In this document: positions 42,779 through 51,942 of the stretch, in pieces | Numbering within the stretch: position 1 is the stretch's first letter | Layout of the letters: the number at the start of each line of letters is the position of its first letter | Source of the DNA: Lewinella sp039816955 | Lineage (GTDB): Bacteria; Bacteroidota; Bacteroidia; Chitinophagales; Saprospiraceae | DNA: 64,000 nucleotides | Reading direction: 5' to 3' | Assembly (NCBI GenBank): GCA_039816955.1 | Contig: JBCBWU010000002.1 | Coordinates: 12,234 to 76,233 of the forward strand | Notes under the pieces: generated by a model | Database searches by the model: none | Seen by the model: only the letters and a program-made list of their open reading frames with translations | What the model was told of the DNA's origin: nothing | Program-made: the position numbers and the translations under genes

Positions 42779-43259
42779 TCTGTTGGTTAATGAAAGCGGA
42801 GAATAGGGAAAGGTACGAAGATTTGGATTTTGGGGATGGAATTTGAGATAGATGACGGTTTATGGTGTTGGGGGCACGCCCGCCATGGCGGGACCCACCC
42901 TCTCCTGGTCCAGCAACCACCCACTTCTTCCAAAAAAGTGGACAGCAAGATCACACCTTCGCTGATGACAATTCATCAGCAAAGCCAGCAACATCTTTTA
43001 TTGAGCAGAAAAACCGGGAAAAATAACCGCTGATTGATGTTCGCCTACGGAGCTCCAACTTCCATTAGTGATTCAGTACTAGAAGTTGTACAGCGAACGG
43101 GAATATAAAGCCTATGACTATAGCTTTTCTATTTGCTCTTTGCTAAAGTAAAGAGTATTGTGAGAAAATAAAAAAATAAGACTAATTTAATTTTAAAAAT
43201 ATTTATTGTTTCAAATGCGATTCATGCTCTACACTTCCACCGCTTTTGTTTGAACCCAT
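42779..43259. other. Intergenic region with hairpins and an AT-rich block
   Basis: No gene is supported. Three hairpins occur in a row: CCCGCC-AT-GGCGGG (42879-42892), CCACTT/AAGTGG (42921-42941) and GCTGATGA-CAAT-TCATCAGC (42961-42980). Further on lies an AT-rich part (43160-43205) with the 22-base sequence also found at 31947-31968. It sits between two minus-strand genes, downstream of the sugar transferase. Confidence 0.5.
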
Positions 43260-44447
43260 TTACACATTCTCCTGCTGTACTGCCGCCGGAAGCGTCTTCC
43301 ACAAAATTTCCAGATCGAGCCAGAAATTGTATTGTTGTGCGTAGGTGATATCTAGCGCTTTACGTTCTTCTTCGCTCATTTCCCCTTTGCCTCTTTTGCT
43401 TACTTGCCATAAGCCGGTTATTCCTGCAGGCGCGGCAAAGCGTAGGATGGCTTCGTCTTCTGTGAGCTGCTCTGCTTCGTAGAGTGGGAGCGGGCGGTTG
43501 CCTACCAGCGACATGTCTCCGCGGAGTACATTGAACAATTGCGGTAGCTCATCCAGGCTCGTATTGCGAATGAAACGCCCAATTCGAGTAATCCGGGGAT
43601 CATTTTTGATCTTAAAGAAGGTGCCGTTCTCCTCGGGTTCGCCCATTTCTTCTTCGTATAAATAAGCGTCATCTTCTACTAACACGGTATATATTTCATC
43701 CTTAGAAGTACTCCGTAGTTCGTCAATCGGCGCGCGTTCGGCTTCGGTACCGTATTGGTTGAGTTCCTGCAAGCTATCCACTAGCTGGTCGGCATCCTGT
43801 CGCATGGAGCGAAACTTGATGAAATTGAATACTCGAAAACCCTGGCCGGCTCGCTTAGAAACGTAGAAGATGGGACCCCGAGACTCTAGTTTGATCAATA
43901 CCGCTATCGTCAGCAGTAAGGGTGATAAAACAAGCAAAAGACCTCCCGCACCTAGGATGTCAATCGTTCGCTTCCAAAGTGGAAGTCCCCATTGCATATC
44001 TTCAATAGTACTCCTTGGCGATGGAGGCAGGGGGGCTAAAGTCTTAAAACGCTGTTCCAATTTTTCTTGTGCGTGAGCGAAAAGCAGGTAATCGGTTACC
44101 CTCAATTCTCGACACAATCGTTGGAAAGCCAAAGAAGGTGTGCGGGTGAGTACAAACAACGGAACCCTGGTCAAGAGAGGATCAAGTAACAGCTGCCCGC
44201 GCAAATTTCTTAGAACAAATTGCTGGTCCGCGCGCAAATCAAAAAGGATAACGGGCTGCTCGCCAGGATGATCGATAAGGAACTGTCGTAGCTCATCCAT
44301 CATTTCCTGAATATCGGAATTGAAAACGTAGGGCAGACCTAAGTCTTCGCAAAGTTGTAGTAACGGTTGGGCCTTGGTACTGCAGCAAAAGAGATGTAGG
44401 GTAAAGGCGTGCTGTTCTGCCGTCGAAAGACTTCCTGAGTAACTCAT
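43260..44447 (-). CDS. Polyprenyl-phosphate sugar transferase with N-terminal receiver-like domain
   Basis: A 395-residue protein. The C-terminal half is a bacterial sugar transferase (WcaJ/PssA/EpsL type): KRTIDILGAGGLLLVLSPLLLTIAVLIKLESRGP with the membrane helix, then RAGQGFRVFNFIKFRSM and NTSLDELPQLFNVLRGDMSLVGNRPL. It starts exopolysaccharide synthesis by loading a sugar phosphate on the lipid carrier. An unusual acidic insert (SKDEIYTVLVEDDAYLYEEEMGEPEENG) splits the catalytic part. Residues 1-150 look like a degenerate response-regulator fold (VILFDLRAD, FVLTRTPS). It overlaps the REC-only gene by 4 bases. Confidence 0.88.
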   Translation of the reverse strand: MSYSGSLSTAEQHAFTLHLFCCSTKAQPLLQLCEDLGLPYVFNSDIQEMMDELRQFLIDHPGEQPVILFDLRADQQFVLRNLRGQLLLDPLLTRVPLFVLTRTPSLAFQRLCRELRVTDYLLFAHAQEKLEQRFKTLAPLPPSPRSTIEDMQWGLPLWKRTIDILGAGGLLLVLSPLLLTIAVLIKLESRGPIFYVSKRAGQGFRVFNFIKFRSMRQDADQLVDSLQELNQYGTEAERAPIDELRSTSKDEIYTVLVEDDAYLYEEEMGEPEENGTFFKIKNDPRITRIGRFIRNTSLDELPQLFNVLRGDMSLVGNRPLPLYEAEQLTEDEAILRFAAPAGITGLWQVSKRGKGEMSEEERKALDITYAQQYNFWLDLEILWKTLPAAVQQENV

Positions 44448-44827
44448 GAGCTGGGTTGATTGACCTTTAGGTGATACTGAATACGTGCGGCGACTTCTTG
44501 CGGATTGAACGGCTTGGTAATGTAGTCAGCGGCACCAGCCCGCAGGCAATCCACCTTTTCGTTGGTCTTATTGATGCTACTGAGAATAACTACCGGAATC
44601 TCGTTGTACAGCACCGAGGATTTCAACTGTTGTAGCATTTCAAGTCCACTCACTTCTGGCATTCGTAGATCAAGCATGATCAAATCCGGGACATACTCAT
44701 TATCCATAATCTTCCAGGCGGCACTACTACCAGACGCAGTACGCACCTCATAGAACTTTTTTAAGAACTGGGCGAGAAAGGCTCGCATCATCTCATTGTC
44801 ATCGATGACGAGTATTCGTTGTTTCAT
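44444..44827 (-). CDS. Single-domain response regulator
   Basis: A 127-residue receiver protein starting at 44827 (MKQRILVIDDNEMMRAFL); 44845 is an alternative six residues earlier. Acid pair IDDN, phospho-acceptor Asp in LIMLDLRMPE, and the Lys in ITKPFNPQEVA are all present, so it should be phosphorylated. No output domain follows. It overlaps the sugar transferase gene by 4 bases (stop at 44444), so it may set the activity of that enzyme or of its receiver-like domain. The upstream region contains a perfect palindrome CCTAAATTTAGG (45045-45056) in the divergent gap. Confidence 0.92.
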   Translation of the reverse strand: MKQRILVIDDNEMMRAFLAQFLKKFYEVRTASGSSAAWKIMDNEYVPDLIMLDLRMPEVSGLEMLQQLKSSVLYNEIPVVILSSINKTNEKVDCLRAGAADYITKPFNPQEVAARIQYHLKVNQPSS

Positions 44828-45122
44828 AGTGTTTCCGTTACTCATCAAATATAGGTTCGCCCCTCTTTTGCAACGGTAGTTTTTCGGTGAACGGATGGGG
44901 GCCAACCACCGATTGCTCGTATGGGCGGTTGGATGGTATTTGCCATTCAACGGGCACTGTTTACCACTTATCTACGCTTTTCTACCCCTTACCGAAGGAT
45001 CGTACCGCTAGAACGAAAAATAGCCTGTTTTGCCCCTTTCTCGCCCTAAATTTAGGCTAATGGAGTAGAGTGCTTGACTAAGCTCTCTGCTCACCGATTT
45101 ACGAACACACAACACAATTCCT

Positions 45123-46310
45123 TTGCCACAATTCTTCGCCAGGCTAGCACAGCGGCTTTCCCGCATTACCAGCTCCGGTAACTACATTGCCGAGGTTGAT
45201 GGTTTGCGGTTTATGGCCATTATGCCGGTTTTATTGCAGCACCTGAGCGAACGTACTCAACGCTATTCTACGGTGGATTGGGCCTCGCCCATAGCCAGTG
45301 ACCCTGTGGCCTTCTGGGCCAGCCGTGGCACCATTGGTGTGTTCATTTTCTTTGCCATCTCCGGTTTTATTCTCGGTTTACCTTTTGCTCGGCATTATAT
45401 CCAAGGTGGGAAACGAGTACCTCTAAAATCCTACTTTTGGCGGCGTGTTACTCGCCTCGAACCACCCTATATTTTTTGGATGAGCTGCTTCTTCCTTATC
45501 CTACTCATCAAAGGAGGATTCAATATCGAGCTTTTCGCGCATTGGGGAGCCAGTTTAGGATACTTCCACAATATTGCCTACGCTGATTATTCGGTGATCA
45601 ACCCAGTGGCTTGGTCGCTGGAGATCGAGATTCAATTTTACATATTAGCTCCGCTTCTGGCGTGGCTATTCTTCCGTTGGCAAAGTGTCTGGCTCCGGCG
45701 TAGTCTTATCCTTGCTGGTATTGTAGGTATTCTTTTAGCCCAGCAATCTTTCGGATGGGTAGCTGTTCCTTACAAGCTCACTATTCTCTGGCAACTGCAT
45801 TACTTCCTCATCGGCTTTTTGGTGGCAGATTGGTATCTGAGCGCTGTGCATCAGCAGAAGGAAGGACCTGGCAATTGGGGACTTGATGTACTCGCTATTA
45901 TCGGCATTGCTATTATGGGACTGACTTGGTCAACAGACCTTCCCAAGCGGATGATCTTCAGCTTGACACTGCTGATTTTTATGGTAGCGGGTTTCCGCGG
46001 CCGCTGGTTCAGAAGTTTTCTGCGTCTGCGCTGGATTGCCATCATCGGTGGCATGTGCTATACCATTTACCTCATTCATTTGCCACTGATGGAAGGCTTG
46101 GTACCCTTTACCAGCCGCATCAGCCTAGGAGATCAGTTTTGGTTGAATTTATCAGTGCAAGTGCTATTGGTCCTTCCGGTAGTGCTATTGGTTTCAGCAG
46201 CGGGTTTTCTCTTCTTGGAAAAACCATGTATGGATAAGCATTGGCCCAAGAAACTTTGGGCGTGGTTCAAAGGCCATCGCCTTTCGTGGAAAAACTTAAA
46301 ACAAGGATAA
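45123..46310 (+). CDS. Acyltransferase 3 family protein
   Basis: A 395-residue membrane acyltransferase (OafA-like). It carries YIAEVDGLRFMAIMPVLLQHL, with the family Arg/His region, then SRGTIGVFIFFAISGFILGLPF, and further helices. No ATG lies before the conserved block, and a TTG at 45123 is the best start; an internal ATG would remove essential residues. It O-acylates sugars, here probably an exopolysaccharide unit. The stop overlaps the TolC-like start (TAATG). Confidence 0.88.
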   Translation: MPQFFARLAQRLSRITSSGNYIAEVDGLRFMAIMPVLLQHLSERTQRYSTVDWASPIASDPVAFWASRGTIGVFIFFAISGFILGLPFARHYIQGGKRVPLKSYFWRRVTRLEPPYIFWMSCFFLILLIKGGFNIELFAHWGASLGYFHNIAYADYSVINPVAWSLEIEIQFYILAPLLAWLFFRWQSVWLRRSLILAGIVGILLAQQSFGWVAVPYKLTILWQLHYFLIGFLVADWYLSAVHQQKEGPGNWGLDVLAIIGIAIMGLTWSTDLPKRMIFSLTLLIFMVAGFRGRWFRSFLRLRWIAIIGGMCYTIYLIHLPLMEGLVPFTSRISLGDQFWLNLSVQVLLVLPVVLLVSAAGFLFLEKPCMDKHWPKKLWAWFKGHRLSWKNLKQG

Positions 46311-47008
46311 TGTATAAGTACTTGCTCCATATTGCCACCTTTTTCGTGGGGCTGCCCTTGTTCGGACAAGAGGTAGCACAACTACAGCTTCGTCCTCTGG
46401 ATGATTTGCTCACGGATGCGGAACAGCATAGCCCAGCATTACAACTGGAGCGACTCGATACTGAATTGCTATACAGTGATCTGAAGATTCTCAAGAAGGA
46501 ATGGGCTAATTATGTAGCAGTATCTGGCTCCTTCCAAGTCGGTAATGTTCAGTTCATCGATAACCTAAGTAGCGGTAATACGCCAGATGTACGTACGGTG
46601 ACCCGTGAAAATATTTTTGCGGTAGCTGGCGTAGGACTGCGTTTGCCGCTAAGTGATTTTCTGACTAAAGCCGATCGCCGTCGGCAAATCGAAATTAAGT
46701 TAGATCAGGAGCGCCTCAGTTTACAACAACAAGAGTTTGAATTGCGTCAGTTGGTGATCCGACAGTACAATGACTTACAGCGTGCATTGCGCATTACCGA
46801 TATCCGTTCGCGGGATCTGAATTTTCACGATTTAGCTACTGAGACGGCAGAAAGATCTTTCCGAGAAGGCACCATGGATTTGGCAACCTACACCGATACC
46901 TTCAGTAAGCGCAACGAAGCGGAGATTCGTCTTGAAGAAGCGAAACTTGATGCGCAGTTGCTCTATCTGCTATTGAAGGAATTGGTGGGAGCAGAGATAA
47001 AGGCTTAA
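46310..47008 (+). CDS. TolC-family-like outer-membrane export protein (short)
   Basis: A 232-residue protein with signal MYKYLLHIATFFVGLPLFGQ. The mature part has TolC-like helical features: LDDLLTDAEQHSPALQLERLDTELLYSDLKILKKEW and a second helical half with VIRQYNDLQRALRITDIR and EAKLDAQLLYLLLKEL. At about half the usual TolC length it holds only one repeat, so a trimer would not form a normal tunnel, or it plays another structural role. It lies between the acyltransferase and the Wzz/Wzc-like gene in the exopolysaccharide cluster. Confidence 0.7.
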   Translation: MYKYLLHIATFFVGLPLFGQEVAQLQLRPLDDLLTDAEQHSPALQLERLDTELLYSDLKILKKEWANYVAVSGSFQVGNVQFIDNLSSGNTPDVRTVTRENIFAVAGVGLRLPLSDFLTKADRRRQIEIKLDQERLSLQQQEFELRQLVIRQYNDLQRALRITDIRSRDLNFHDLATETAERSFREGTMDLATYTDTFSKRNEAEIRLEEAKLDAQLLYLLLKELVGAEIKA

Positions 47009-47019
47009 ATCTACATCAC

Positions 47020-49236
47020 ATGACATTCAAAACATTCTTCCGAATACTCCGACGCAACTTCCTGCTCATGCTGGCAGGTGGATTGTTGGCGGGCAGTGCA
47101 GCCTACTGGCTGATGTCCCAGCAAAAACAGGAATACGTATCTGAAGCGCTGGTGAGTACGGGCATTATCTCTAGTGTCAGCATCAAGAACACGACTGGAG
47201 GAAAGAGTGCCGATCGTGATTATGCACAGAACGAACTGGAAAACCTGATCAGCTTAGCTACTGCGCATAAAACGCGCGAAGAGTTAGCCACCCGTTTATT
47301 GGCTTATTACCTCAGTCTGCCGGCTGCTGATAGCCGCTGGATCAGCACTGCCGAGTTTGATTTCCTCCATCAGGAAGTCTTTACCGCACAACTTTGGTCA
47401 CAGAAAGGAGAGGGCTATGAGGAAACACTAGAAAACCTCATTGCTCAGCGCGATGCACACGAAGCTAATGATGTACAAAAGATCATCTACTCTGATGAGG
47501 CCTACTTTGGTATCGAGTACCTGGAAGAACAGATGCAGGTATACCGCAAAGGAAATAGCGATTTACTCCAATTTATCTATAAAACAACTGATGCCGCCGT
47601 TTGCCGCCATACCCTGAACATGCTGTTAGAGCTTTTCATGGAGAAGCACAAGGATCTGAAAAAGAACCAAAGCTCGGAAGTGTCAGGCTTCTTTGCGGAA
47701 GCCACCCAAAAATCGGCCGACCGCTTGGAAAAGGCAGAAAGTGCGCTGCTGCAATTTCGGGTACAGAACAAGATCATCAACTACAACGAACAGACCCGGA
47801 CTATCGCCATCCGCAAAGAAGATTTGGATGAGTTGCGCTTCCGCGAAAACATGAACCTACAGGGAGTAGCCGCTACACGGGAACGCGTGGAAACCGAATT
47901 GGGCAATCGCTCCGCTTTGAGCGAATTGAACGAAGGCCTGCTGAGTCTGCGTCAGGAAATGAGCCAGGTATCAGAGCAGCTGGCCAAACTAGAAATTGCG
48001 GGTGAAGGCGATTCTCCGGAAGGAGGAATTGCGCGTAAGCGTGAACTACAGGCGCGTGAAGGCGAGCTACAAGATCAAATGCGCCGCTACGTCCAACAAC
48101 GCTTCGATTTTCAACAGTCACCCAGCGGTGTAAAGTCGGAAGCGCTCCTGGATGAATGGTTAGAAACCATCGTTGCGGAAGAACAGGGGCAAGCCAAGAT
48201 GGAAGTTATTACCCAGCGCCAACAAGAGTTTTCCGATATCTACGGCCAGTACGCTCCCTGGGGCTCACAATTGAAAGAACTACAACGGGAGATCGATTTG
48301 GCTGAGAAGGAATACCTGGAAAATCTGCACAGCTACAACCAGGCCTTACTCCACCAGCAGCATACTTTGATGGCCAGTAATTTGGAATTGATTGATAATC
48401 CTTACCTACCCATTGATAAGCCGGACTACAAGCGCTTCTTGCTTATGATCCTTGGGTTCATTGGTGGATCTTCTTCCGTTTTTGCGGTAGTGATGGCCTT
48501 TGCGCTTCTGGATGATAGTCTGCGTACACCACAGTCAGTGACGGAAAAGATGGGACTAGATGTTGCTACGCTTACGCCCAACTTGCAGGCTCCGAAACGC
48601 TTCAGTTTACGCAAGCAAAACCACCAAGCTGCTCATGATCAATCAATGGCGCTTTTGCTACAGCAAATCAAAGTGGAGACCCTGCAAAAGGATTCTTCTC
48701 CCAAGTTAATCCTCCTTACAAGTACGCGTCGGGAAGAAGGCAAAACCTGGATTGGTCAGCAAATTAGCGAGCTTCTCCGGGCAGAAGATAACCGTGTGTT
48801 GTTCTTGCACCCTATCGAAGGTGGAGCATTGCCCGCACGCACGGAAAAGGACAATGTCGGCTACGAAATGTCGAGTCGGATGTTAGATGCGGAGCAGCTG
48901 GATGAACTGGATGTCTTTGGCGAATTGGCTCCCTTTCCCGAAGCCTACCATTACGTGGTACTCGAGATTCCCGCTTTGCTTACCGGTAAGTACCCGCTAG
49001 CCCTCTTGCGCCGCTTTGACCTAAGTCTACTGGTCTGCCGTGCGAATCGAAACTGGGAAGCGGCCGATCAGCAAGCCCTAAAGACCCTCCAACGTGCGAC
49101 CCGCAGCCCCATTCGTGTGGTGCTGAATGGAGCGGATTTGGAAATCCTCGAGTCCTTCATGGGAGAGTTTACCCCAAGTAAGCCCTTGTCTATCAAATCA
49201 GCACCTAAACAATTGCCTTACCAGTATGACCACTAA
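47020..49236 (+). CDS. Wzz/Wzc-like exopolysaccharide export protein with degenerate kinase domain
   Basis: A 738-residue inner-membrane protein. Helix 1 (NFLLMLAGGLLAGSAAYWL, residues 14-32) begins a Wzz domain, a long coiled coil fills the periplasmic part, helix 2 is near residues 470-495 (FLLMILGFIGGSSSVFAVVMAF), and the C-terminal part is a BY-kinase-like domain. Its P-loop TRREEGKTW (about residues 568-577) is kept, but the Walker A' aspartates are replaced by LFLHPIEGG and the Tyr tail is only PYQYDH. The kinase is probably inactive or altered. It sets chain length or export of the polysaccharide. Confidence 0.85.
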   Translation: MTFKTFFRILRRNFLLMLAGGLLAGSAAYWLMSQQKQEYVSEALVSTGIISSVSIKNTTGGKSADRDYAQNELENLISLATAHKTREELATRLLAYYLSLPAADSRWISTAEFDFLHQEVFTAQLWSQKGEGYEETLENLIAQRDAHEANDVQKIIYSDEAYFGIEYLEEQMQVYRKGNSDLLQFIYKTTDAAVCRHTLNMLLELFMEKHKDLKKNQSSEVSGFFAEATQKSADRLEKAESALLQFRVQNKIINYNEQTRTIAIRKEDLDELRFRENMNLQGVAATRERVETELGNRSALSELNEGLLSLRQEMSQVSEQLAKLEIAGEGDSPEGGIARKRELQAREGELQDQMRRYVQQRFDFQQSPSGVKSEALLDEWLETIVAEEQGQAKMEVITQRQQEFSDIYGQYAPWGSQLKELQREIDLAEKEYLENLHSYNQALLHQQHTLMASNLELIDNPYLPIDKPDYKRFLLMILGFIGGSSSVFAVVMAFALLDDSLRTPQSVTEKMGLDVATLTPNLQAPKRFSLRKQNHQAAHDQSMALLLQQIKVETLQKDSSPKLILLTSTRREEGKTWIGQQISELLRAEDNRVLFLHPIEGGALPARTEKDNVGYEMSSRMLDAEQLDELDVFGELAPFPEAYHYVVLEIPALLTGKYPLALLRRFDLSLLVCRANRNWEAADQQALKTLQRATRSPIRVVLNGADLEILESFMGEFTPSKPLSIKSAPKQLPYQYDH

Positions 49237-50485
49237 GCCGCTCATATCAACTGGGGCATTGGTATCCGAAGGAGTAAAACTTCCGCCAATCATTTGCGTG
49301 GGTACGCCGCGTTGGGAGGGAGGAGACTACCTTACCTCTACCGTACAGCTAATGAGTGAGCTGGCCCGCACCGAACGGGTACTTTATGTGGATTATCCTT
49401 TTACCTACAAAGATATATGGGCAGCGCAGCGTGGTACTGCTAAGGGAATCCCGGTGGATGTCCTCCGTGGGCAAGCACCTGCTTTACAGACTCGTCCTCT
49501 ACCACATGGTGGACAAGTACAGCTATTGCGTTTACCTCCTTTTCTGCCTGCCAACTTTTTTACGAATACCTGGCTGTATGATCAGGTACTCAAATTCAAT
49601 GCCCGGCGAGCACGCAAGGCTATTCAACTAGCCCTATCTCAACTGGGTTGGGCAGCAGATCAGCCTATCGTAATTAACGCCTTTAATCCAGCATTAGGCA
49701 ATGCCCTGGCGGGACAACTCAACGAATCGGTACTGCTCTATTACTGCTACGACGAAATTAGTGCGGCACCTTGGATCGCTCGTCATGGTGCTCGTCATGA
49801 ACGGCAAATGTTGCAGACCGCAGATTGTACGGTAGTTTCTTCGCAGGGACTGGTACGCACTAAGAAGGCTTCCGCCAAACAACTGGAATTAGTGAAGAAC
49901 GGTGTGGATTTGAGCATCTTCAAAACAACTGCTCAGGGTCGGCCAGAGGACTTGCCTGCTGGTCCGATCATTGGCTATATCGGTTCGGTAGATGATCGCT
50001 TGGATTTAGAACTCTTGTGTTCTGTTGCTAAGACCTTTCCTGAAACATCACTAGTATTTCTGGGGCGTATCGTTTCTGAAGAACATGCTACCGTATTGAC
50101 AGAATTTCCTAATGTCCATTTATTAGGAACTAGACCAAAGGAGCGTTTGGGCGATTATGTCAGCGCCTTCACGGTAGGCCTGATTCCATTTGTCAAAAAT
50201 GACCTAACAGCGGGTATTTATCCGCTTAAAATCAATGAATACTTTGCGCTGGGGGTACCAGTAGTAAGTACCCGTTTCGCGGATCTTTCCGACTTCCGCG
50301 AGTATATCCGAATCGGTGACCAAGCTAGTAATTTCCTTGCGGCTTTAGAGCAAGTTCTAAACGGAAAACTTCCTGCTGAGCCAGAAGCTTGCCAGCAATT
50401 TGCCGCACAAAACACCTGGGAGGGTCGGGCGAATAAACTTCGTCACCTGCTAGCCGAATTACATCAGCAAAAATCTTTGTCCTGA
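49226..50485 (+). CDS. Glycosyltransferase (GT4-like)
   Basis: A 419-residue glycosyltransferase starting at 49226, overlapping the previous gene by 11 bases. It is a GT-B fold enzyme: VGTPRWEGGDYLTSTVQLMSELART at the N-terminus, IGYIGSVDDRLDLELL in the hinge, and LIPFVKNDLTAGIYPLKINEYFALGVPVVST, the donor-binding part. It probably adds a sugar to the exopolysaccharide unit on the cytoplasmic side. Its stop overlaps the next start (50485). Confidence 0.88.
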   Translation: MTTKPLISTGALVSEGVKLPPIICVGTPRWEGGDYLTSTVQLMSELARTERVLYVDYPFTYKDIWAAQRGTAKGIPVDVLRGQAPALQTRPLPHGGQVQLLRLPPFLPANFFTNTWLYDQVLKFNARRARKAIQLALSQLGWAADQPIVINAFNPALGNALAGQLNESVLLYYCYDEISAAPWIARHGARHERQMLQTADCTVVSSQGLVRTKKASAKQLELVKNGVDLSIFKTTAQGRPEDLPAGPIIGYIGSVDDRLDLELLCSVAKTFPETSLVFLGRIVSEEHATVLTEFPNVHLLGTRPKERLGDYVSAFTVGLIPFVKNDLTAGIYPLKINEYFALGVPVVSTRFADLSDFREYIRIGDQASNFLAALEQVLNGKLPAEPEACQQFAAQNTWEGRANKLRHLLAELHQQKSLS

Positions 50486-51942
50486 TGCCAGCTAGTAGTT
50501 TCCATACCCTCTATGGTATCGGCTGGTTACGCCGTTGGCCGGTGCAATTACTCTTGCTGGGGGCGACGCTTGTGCTGGGGCTCATGATGGGCTTTCTGGG
50601 AGCTAAGCTGGCAGTGGTGCTCGCTATTCTGCCCTTCGGTGCCCTATTTGCAGCGCTAGTAGTTACGAAGCCTGAAGTGGGACTGTGGTATGCACTCCTA
50701 TTCAGTTTTTTAGCTTCGGGGCTCACTCGGTATATCCCCATTCCCTGGGGGCTCATGATTGATATGGTACTTGGACTGGCGGTGATGGGGTGGCTGGTAC
50801 AACAGCTGATCACCAAGAACTGGAAAGTAGTACAGCGTGATGTACTCTTGCTCACCGCGCTCTGGTTTGGTTACGTCTTTCTGGAAATGTTCAACCCCGT
50901 TGGCCCCGGGCCAGTGGCTTGGTTTTACGCCATGCGTGCGTTAGGATTTTACACCCTCATTGGTTTTGTCCTCACCTTCACCTATCTGCGTCACCACAAA
51001 CACATGACTCGCTTTTTGGAGGTGATCTTCATCCTTTCGGTACTGGGTGCGCTGTGGGGACTCAAGCAAAAATTTCTTGGCACAGATGCGGCCGAACACC
51101 ATTGGCTATACGCCGAAGGACACCATGATGAACACGTGCTGCACGGGGTATTGCGCGCATTTTCTTTTTATAGCGATGCCGGTCAGTTTGGAGCTTCCCA
51201 GATTATGATCACCCTCATGTCGGGTATTCTCTTGCTGGCACCTTTTTCCTGGCGTCGCAAAGTGTGGTATGCTGTGGTGCTGATTTTTACTGCACTTGGC
51301 TTTCTATATTCTGGTGCGCGTGGAGCATTGGCGGTTCCGGTTGCGGGTGGTGTTCTCTACATGATTCTGAGTAAGAACTTTAAAATATTATTACTTGGGT
51401 TGGTAGTGATGGGGAGTGCTTATGGACTACTCAAATACACCTTTGTTGCCCACAGTTTTCAGCCCGTTGCTCGGCTGCGTACTGCCCTGTCATCTGATAA
51501 TCCATCTTTACAGGCTCGCTTGCGCAACCAACGCACATTAGGTATGTACCTGGCTTCGCGCCCCATGGGTGGGGGAGTAGGCTCTGCAGGTTTTTGGGGC
51601 GAACGCTTTCGGCCTGGGAGTTTGCTGGCCGTCACACCTACTGATAGTTATTACGTACGAATTTGGGTAGAAACCGGCTTGGTGGGCTTATGTCTGCATC
51701 TGTTCTTATTGGGATACTTTCTCGGAAAGGGAAGTATAGTTGCCTGGCGATTGAAAGACCCCAAGCTGCGTGCTCAAGTCCTAGCTATTATGTGTGCCTT
51801 TGCCGGAGTGCTATTAGCCAATTATGGAAATCAGGTATTACTGCAGTTTCCTACCGGAATTATTATGGCCATTGCGCTACCATTGGTGTTTATGGCTCCT
51901 GAGTATGACCGGCAAATAATGGAAGAAAAATCGAAACTATGA
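50485..51942 (+). CDS. O-antigen ligase/Wzy-type polymerase
   Basis: A 485-residue polytopic membrane protein with at least ten helices. A large periplasmic loop (about residues 190-230; KFLGTDAAEHHWLYAEGHHDEHVLHGVLRAFSFYSDAGQFG) and the GARGALAVPVAGG and SDNPSLQARLRNQR segments match Wzy_C/O-antigen ligase proteins. It should polymerise the lipid-linked repeat units. It overlaps both neighbours by 1 and 4 bases. Confidence 0.88.
   Translation: MPASSFHTLYGIGWLRRWPVQLLLLGATLVLGLMMGFLGAKLAVVLAILPFGALFAALVVTKPEVGLWYALLFSFLASGLTRYIPIPWGLMIDMVLGLAVMGWLVQQLITKNWKVVQRDVLLLTALWFGYVFLEMFNPVGPGPVAWFYAMRALGFYTLIGFVLTFTYLRHHKHMTRFLEVIFILSVLGALWGLKQKFLGTDAAEHHWLYAEGHHDEHVLHGVLRAFSFYSDAGQFGASQIMITLMSGILLLAPFSWRRKVWYAVVLIFTALGFLYSGARGALAVPVAGGVLYMILSKNFKILLLGLVVMGSAYGLLKYTFVAHSFQPVARLRTALSSDNPSLQARLRNQRTLGMYLASRPMGGGVGSAGFWGERFRPGSLLAVTPTDSYYVRIWVETGLVGLCLHLFLLGYFLGKGSIVAWRLKDPKLRAQVLAIMCAFAGVLLANYGNQVLLQFPTGIIMAIALPLVFMAPEYDRQIMEEKSKL

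Noticed and set aside
42830..43033. 67-residue open frame in the 42.8-kb gap
   Set aside because: It runs through three hairpins, has no family resemblance, and no promoter or ribosome site was seen.
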